Part shown: positions 14,895-18,212 of the stretch, one piece after another
Layout of the letters: each line of letters starts with the position of its first letter
Numbering within the stretch: the first letter of the stretch is position 1
Origin: an uncultured Blautia sp.
GTDB taxonomy: Bacteria > Bacillota > Clostridia > Lachnospirales > Lachnospiraceae
Assembly: GCA_934437695.1 (NCBI GenBank)
Contig: CAKSAW010000016.1
Location: forward strand, 1 to 18,212
Direction: 5' to 3'
Length of the DNA stretch: 18,212 nt
Program-made: the position numbers and the translations under genes
The notes under the pieces: generated by a model
Told to the model about the DNA's origin: nothing
The model's database searches: none
What the model saw: the letters and a program-made list of their open reading frames with translations, nothing else

Positions 14895-14922
14895 CTGAAA
14901 TTTTACTGAGTTTCATTATACT
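14895..14922 (+). promoter_or_regulatory. Promoter of the response regulator gene
   Basis: CTGAAA (14895-14900), a 16-base spacer and TATACT (14917-14922). The predicted start near 14929 leaves a leader of about 90 bases. The rest of the 292-base gap between the two divergent start codons is very AT-rich, with a near-palindrome TATAAAAATTTTATA at about 14828-14842. Confidence 0.45.
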
Positions 14923-15019
14923 TGGACCAGAGTAAAAAATAAAATTTGGCTGAGTCAGGAAAAAGCAGGCGTTTGGGGTTATATGATTCAGTGAATAATT
15001 GGAAATGGAGAAAAGAGAA

Positions 15020-15688
15020 ATGATATATTTGGTAGAAGATGATGAAAGTATCCGTGAATTGGTGATATATACGCTGAAAAGTCAGGGTTTTGAGGCAAAG
15101 GGATTTGAGAGACCATCACTTTTCTGGAAAGCACTGGAAAAAGAACAGCCGGCCTTGCTGCTTCTTGATGTAATGCTTCCGGAGGAAGATGGGATTTCTA
15201 TATTAAAGAAACTGCGTATGCGTCCGGATACACGTAAACTTCCGGTTATCATGCTGACTGCAAAAAGCAGTGAATATGATACAGTGGTAGGTTTGGACAG
15301 CGGAGCGGATGATTATATTCCCAAACCATTCAGGATGATGGAACTGATCTCAAGGATTCGTGCATTACTGCGAAGAACAGAAGATGAAGGCGCAAAGGAA
15401 TATCAGATAGCGAATCTATATGTGTGCCCATCCAGACATGTTGCTACCGTAGATAAGCAGAATGTAAACCTTACATTAAAAGAATATGAAGTACTGTGTC
15501 TGCTTTTGAAAAACGGAGGTGCTGTCTTATCCAGAACGCAGCTTCTGAATCAGGTATGGGGTTATGAATTTGACGGAGAGAGTAGAACTGTCGATGTACA
15601 TATCCGGACATTGCGGCAGAAACTGGGAAGTGCCGGTGAACTGGTAGAGACTGTGCGGGGAGTGGGCTATAAGATTGATGTAAAATAA
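15020..15688 (+). CDS. OmpR/PhoB-family response regulator, no kinase adjacent
   Basis: A two-domain transcription factor of 222 residues. The receiver domain (1-115) has the acidic pair D7-D8, phospho-acceptor D50 in LLLLDVMLPEEDG, T80 and K102 in DDYIPKPF, so it looks fully competent for phosphorylation. The C-terminal winged helix (about 128-222) shows LTLKEYEVLCLLLKNGGAVLSRTQLLNQVWG and the recognition-helix region ESRTVDVHIRTLRQKLG, ending in the typical VRGVGYKID. The frame extends to TTG 14999 and ATG 15005; ATG 15020 is chosen because GGAG lies nine bases before it and homologues start MIYLVEDD. A histidine kinase gene usually follows directly, but here topB does, so its partner must be elsewhere. 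The divergent PAP2-like gene is a possible target. Confidence 0.93.
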   Translation: MIYLVEDDESIRELVIYTLKSQGFEAKGFERPSLFWKALEKEQPALLLLDVMLPEEDGISILKKLRMRPDTRKLPVIMLTAKSSEYDTVVGLDSGADDYIPKPFRMMELISRIRALLRRTEDEGAKEYQIANLYVCPSRHVATVDKQNVNLTLKEYEVLCLLLKNGGAVLSRTQLLNQVWGYEFDGESRTVDVHIRTLRQKLGSAGELVETVRGVGYKIDVK

Positions 15689-15760
15689 AGAAATAGTCGC
15701 AAAAAAACTACAGGATTATAAAAAAGCAAATAATCGCAAGAATAACTGGAATCAGATATT

Positions 15761-15775
15761 TATCTATGCTATACT
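15761..15775 (+). promoter_or_regulatory. Extended -10 promoter upstream of topB
   Basis: TGCTATACT (15767-15775) gives an extended -10 element; TGGAAT at 15747-15752 is a weak -35 with a 17-base spacer. Transcription would start near 15782 and give a leader of about 150 bases that contains both hairpins described for this gap. Confidence 0.5.
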
Positions 15776-15821
15776 TTAACCAGAGTGTATTAAAAAAATC
15801 ATTCTTGCAATCTGCGCACCC

Positions 15822-15843
15822 TGCTTTGCGGAAAGCATTTTTT
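15822..15843 (+). terminator. Small terminator-like hairpin in the topB leader
   Basis: TGCTTT (15822-15827) and AAAGCA (15832-15837) form a 6-bp stem with a GCGG loop, followed by six T. The stem is short, so it may act as a pause site or do nothing. It lies inside the predicted topB leader. Confidence 0.35.
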
Positions 15844-15871
15844 AAACACATAAATTATGAACAACTGTCTG

Positions 15872-15915
15872 AAATCAACAGTCAGGGATGTCAGAAACCC
15901 TGGCTGTTGATTTTT
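15872..15915 (+). terminator. Strong intrinsic terminator directly before the topB ribosome binding site
   Basis: AAATCAACAGTCAGGG (15872-15887) pairs with CCCTGGCTGTTGATTT (15898-15913), 16 bp with one wobble and a 10-base loop. The T-tract ends at 15915, and the topB ribosome binding site AAGGAG begins at 15918. No promoter can fit between them, so transcripts of topB must cross this hairpin. It may end response-regulator transcripts, act as an attenuator of topB, or both. Confidence 0.75.
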
Positions 15916-15931
15916 ATAAGGAGCATTTTTA

Positions 15932-18136
15932 ATGAAGTCATTAGTAATAGCAGAGAAACCGTCTGTTGCCAGAGATATTGCCAGAGTACTTCACTGTACG
16001 CAGAAGGGCAATGGTACCCTGGAAGGTAAAGACTATGTAGTCACCTGGGCACTGGGACATCTGGTCACATTGGCAGATCCTGAGGAATACGATAAGAAGT
16101 ATATGAAATGGGAAATGTCTACACTTCCTATGATGCCGGATCAGATGAAGCTGGTGGTGATCAGACAGACAGGAAAACAATATAATGCAGTGAAGACACA
16201 ACTTTACAGAAAAGATATAAAAGATATCATAATAGCCACAGATGCCGGAAGAGAGGGAGAGCTGGTGGCCCGCTGGATCCTTGATAAAGCGGACTGTCAT
16301 AAACCGATCCGCAGATTGTGGATTTCTTCAGTTACAGATAAAGCCATCAAAGAGGGCTTTGCAAATCTGAAGAACGGACATGAATATGATAATCTGTACA
16401 GAGCTGCTGTAGCCAGAGCTGAGGCAGACTGGCTGGTAGGAATGAATGGCACCAGAGCACTTACCTGTAAATATAATGCGCAGCTTTCCTGTGGACGTGT
16501 ACAGACTCCAACTCTTGCAATGATCGCGAAACGGGAAGAAGAGATCCATGCATTTAAGCCGAAGGAATATTATGGACTTACTCTGAAAGCAGGAGATATC
16601 ACCTGGACCTGGAAAGAAGAAAAGAGTAAGAGTTTCAGAACATTCAACAAGGAACGTGCAGAGGAGATCGCCGCTTCTCTCAGAAACCAGTCTCTGGAAG
16701 TCGCATCTGTAACAAGCAAGGAGAAGAAATCTTTTGCACCGGGGTTATATGATCTTACTACACTGCAGAGAGAAGCAAACCAGAGATATGGATATTCAGC
16801 GAAACAGACATTGAACATTATGCAGCGCCTGTATGAGAATCATAAGGTTCTTACTTATCCCAGAACGGATTCCAGATATATCGGAAAGGATATTGTCCCT
16901 ACGATAAAGGAACGTCTGAAAGCCTGTGCAGTGGGACCTTACAGAAAACTGGCCGGTGTATTGATGAATCAGCCAATCCGTGCAAATGGAAACTTTGTGG
17001 ACGACAAAAAGGTCAGTGACCACCATGCTATCATTCCTACAGAGCAGTTTGTCCAGCTAGATCATATGACCAGTGAAGAACGAAAAATCTATGATATGGT
17101 AGTTCGCAGATTCTTAAGTGTACTGTATCCTCCATTTATCTATGAGCAGGTAAGTATGGAGGGAAGAGCTGCCGGAGAGTTGTTTGCTGCCAGCGGAAAA
17201 GTTGTAAAAAGTACCGGATGGAAAGAAGTATATGAAAATGCAGATGCAGAGGAAGAAGACATGGATCTGGCAGAGGAAGGACAGACTCTGAAGGATCAGA
17301 AACTTCCCCGGATGAAAAATGGTGAGAAACTGCATATTGAGAATGTATCCGTGAATACAGGCAGGACAAAACCGCCTGCAAGATTTACAGAAGCAACACT
17401 TCTTGCTGCAATGGAGAATCCGGTGCGTTATATGGAGAGCCATGATGCGAAGGCAGCGAAAACTCTTGGGGAGACAGGAGGACTGGGAACAGTTGCGACA
17501 AGAGCGGATATTATAGAGAAACTTTTTAATAGCTTCCTGATGGAGAAGAAAGGTAATGAGATTTATCTGACTTCCAAGGCAAAACAGCTCCTGGAGCTGG
17601 TGCCTGAGGAATTGCGTAAGCCGGAACTGACTGCAGACTGGGAGATGAAGCTGGGAAATATTGCCAAAGGCAAGATGAAACAGACAGTATTTCTGAAAGA
17701 GATCAGAAACTATACCTGTGATATTGTAGAGGAAATTAAAACAGGACAGGGAACCTTCCGCCATGATAATCTCACAAACAAGATCTGTCCGAACTGTGGA
17801 AAGAAGCTTCTGGCAGTTAACGGAAAGAATGCGAAGATGCTGGTATGTCAGGACAGAGAGTGCGGATATAAAGAAACCCTGTCCAGAACCACAAATGCCC
17901 GTTGTCCAAAGTGTCATAAACGTATGGAAATGTATGTGAAAGGCAAAGAAGAAACATTTATCTGTGTCTGTGGCTATAAAGAAAAGCTTTCCGCTTTTCA
18001 GGCGAGAAGAGCCAAAGAGGGAGCAGGAGTTAATAAGCGTGATGTTCAGAAATACATGAGACAGCAGCAGAAAGAAGCCAAAGAACCGGTGAACAATGCA
18101 TTTGCACAGGCACTGGCAGGATTAAAACTGGAATGA
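15932..18136 (+). CDS. topB: DNA topoisomerase III
   Basis: Type IA topoisomerase of 734 residues that relaxes negative supercoils and decatenates by single-strand passage. The Toprim domain opens MKSLVIAEKPSVARDIA (E8) and has ATDAGREGE (102-110, D104 as metal ligand). The catalytic tyrosine Y309 lies in VLTYPRTDSRYI. The core follows with SDHHAIIPTE and GLGTVATRADIIEKL. The C-terminus carries two zinc-ribbon modules, C619/C622/C639/C644 and C658/C661/C678/C680, then a basic tail. The length is like the B. subtilis chromosomal TopB; similar proteins also occur on conjugative elements, but nothing of that kind is near. AAGGAG lies eight bases before the ATG. The preceding terminator hairpin suggests regulated read-through. 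Confidence 0.96.
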   Translation: MKSLVIAEKPSVARDIARVLHCTQKGNGTLEGKDYVVTWALGHLVTLADPEEYDKKYMKWEMSTLPMMPDQMKLVVIRQTGKQYNAVKTQLYRKDIKDIIIATDAGREGELVARWILDKADCHKPIRRLWISSVTDKAIKEGFANLKNGHEYDNLYRAAVARAEADWLVGMNGTRALTCKYNAQLSCGRVQTPTLAMIAKREEEIHAFKPKEYYGLTLKAGDITWTWKEEKSKSFRTFNKERAEEIAASLRNQSLEVASVTSKEKKSFAPGLYDLTTLQREANQRYGYSAKQTLNIMQRLYENHKVLTYPRTDSRYIGKDIVPTIKERLKACAVGPYRKLAGVLMNQPIRANGNFVDDKKVSDHHAIIPTEQFVQLDHMTSEERKIYDMVVRRFLSVLYPPFIYEQVSMEGRAAGELFAASGKVVKSTGWKEVYENADAEEEDMDLAEEGQTLKDQKLPRMKNGEKLHIENVSVNTGRTKPPARFTEATLLAAMENPVRYMESHDAKAAKTLGETGGLGTVATRADIIEKLFNSFLMEKKGNEIYLTSKAKQLLELVPEELRKPELTADWEMKLGNIAKGKMKQTVFLKEIRNYTCDIVEEIKTGQGTFRHDNLTNKICPNCGKKLLAVNGKNAKMLVCQDRECGYKETLSRTTNARCPKCHKRMEMYVKGKEETFICVCGYKEKLSAFQARRAKEGAGVNKRDVQKYMRQQQKEAKEPVNNAFAQALAGLKLE

Positions 18137-18162
18137 TTAAATAAAGAAGGGAAGATAACATT

Positions 18163-18212
18163 ATGGCAGTACAGGATGATCATATGATAAGAAATATTCA
18201 GGATGTAGGAAG
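18163..18212 (+). CDS. Start of an unidentified gene, cut by the window end
   Basis: ATG 18163 follows GAAGGGAAG with suitable spacing and opens a frame, MAVQDDHMIRNIQDVG, that runs off the right edge. It lies 26 bases after the topB stop with no terminator, so it is probably co-transcribed with topB. Sixteen residues are too few to name a family. Confidence 0.55.
   Translation, partial: MAVQDDHMIRNIQDVG

Noticed and set aside
15692..15750. Near-repeats AGTCGCAAAAAAACT and AATCGCAAGAATAACT after the response regulator
   Set aside because: The match is mostly A-runs with several mismatches; only two imperfect copies, so not enough to call a repeat or CRISPR-like unit.
15766..16029. 87-codon plus frame overlapping the topB leader and start
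   Set aside because: It begins inside the predicted -10 region, runs through the terminator hairpin, and its second half is an out-of-frame reading of topB.
17114..17917. 267-codon minus-strand frame opposite the end of topB
   Set aside because: Antisense shadow of a conserved topoisomerase, including its zinc ribbons.
15932..18136. TopB as a marker of an integrative conjugative element
   Set aside because: No relaxase, T4SS, integrase or attachment-site repeat is visible nearby; the gene fits a chromosomal topB.

Overview
The window looks like an ordinary chromosomal segment of a low-to-moderate GC, Gram-positive, anaerobic Firmicute, most likely a Lachnospiraceae/Clostridia member. The grounds are strong AGGAG-type ribosome binding sites, sigma-A-like promoters (several with an extended TG motif before the -10), clostridial protein flavours (a COG2509 FAD protein, a YozG-type regulator, an anchored L,D-transpeptidase, a MutY with a Cx7Cx2Cx5C cluster) and two Spo0A-box-like sites. 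I see no rRNA, tRNA, CRISPR array, transposase, phage gene or conjugation gene.

Layout. Bases 1-303 are the 3' end of triosephosphate isomerase, followed by two stacked terminators and a T-rich stretch of about 400 bases. A promoter near 795-823 then drives a 23S rRNA uracil methyltransferase of the RlmD/RumA family, followed by a GNAT acetyltransferase (2146-2619). A long hairpin separates these from a reverse-strand FAD-dependent dehydrogenase of the COG2509 type (2813-4183). A small reverse-strand HTH regulator (4518-4739) is divergent from a small two-helix membrane protein (4846-5106), which is followed by homoserine dehydrogenase (5160-6455), then phosphoglycerate mutase GpmI (6573-8114, strong terminator), a MATE exporter (8326-9666), an anchored L,D-transpeptidase (9809-11374) and a small membrane protein (11483-11782). 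MutY and a GT2 glycosyltransferase overlap by four bases (11911-13982). They converge on a reverse-strand PAP2-like membrane phosphatase (14044-14727), which is divergent from a PhoB/OmpR-type response regulator with no kinase beside it (15020-15688). The window ends with DNA topoisomerase III (15932-18136) and the first codons of another gene.

Themes. Two glycolytic enzymes (TpiA, GpmI) bracket a 6.3 kb block of unrelated genes, although in many clostridia they are close neighbours. A loose envelope theme runs through the second half (L,D-transpeptidase, GT2, PAP2, MATE, response regulator). DNA and RNA maintenance is represented by RlmD, MutY and TopB.

I found no convincing new multi-gene system. 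The most interesting signals are regulatory: a canonical intrinsic terminator placed directly before the topB ribosome binding site, two Spo0A-box-like sites 20 bp apart upstream of the rlmD promoter, an inverted repeat between the divergent HTH and membrane-protein genes, a structured repeat-rich leader before the FAD dehydrogenase, and a 74-nt two-tier hairpin between convergent genes.
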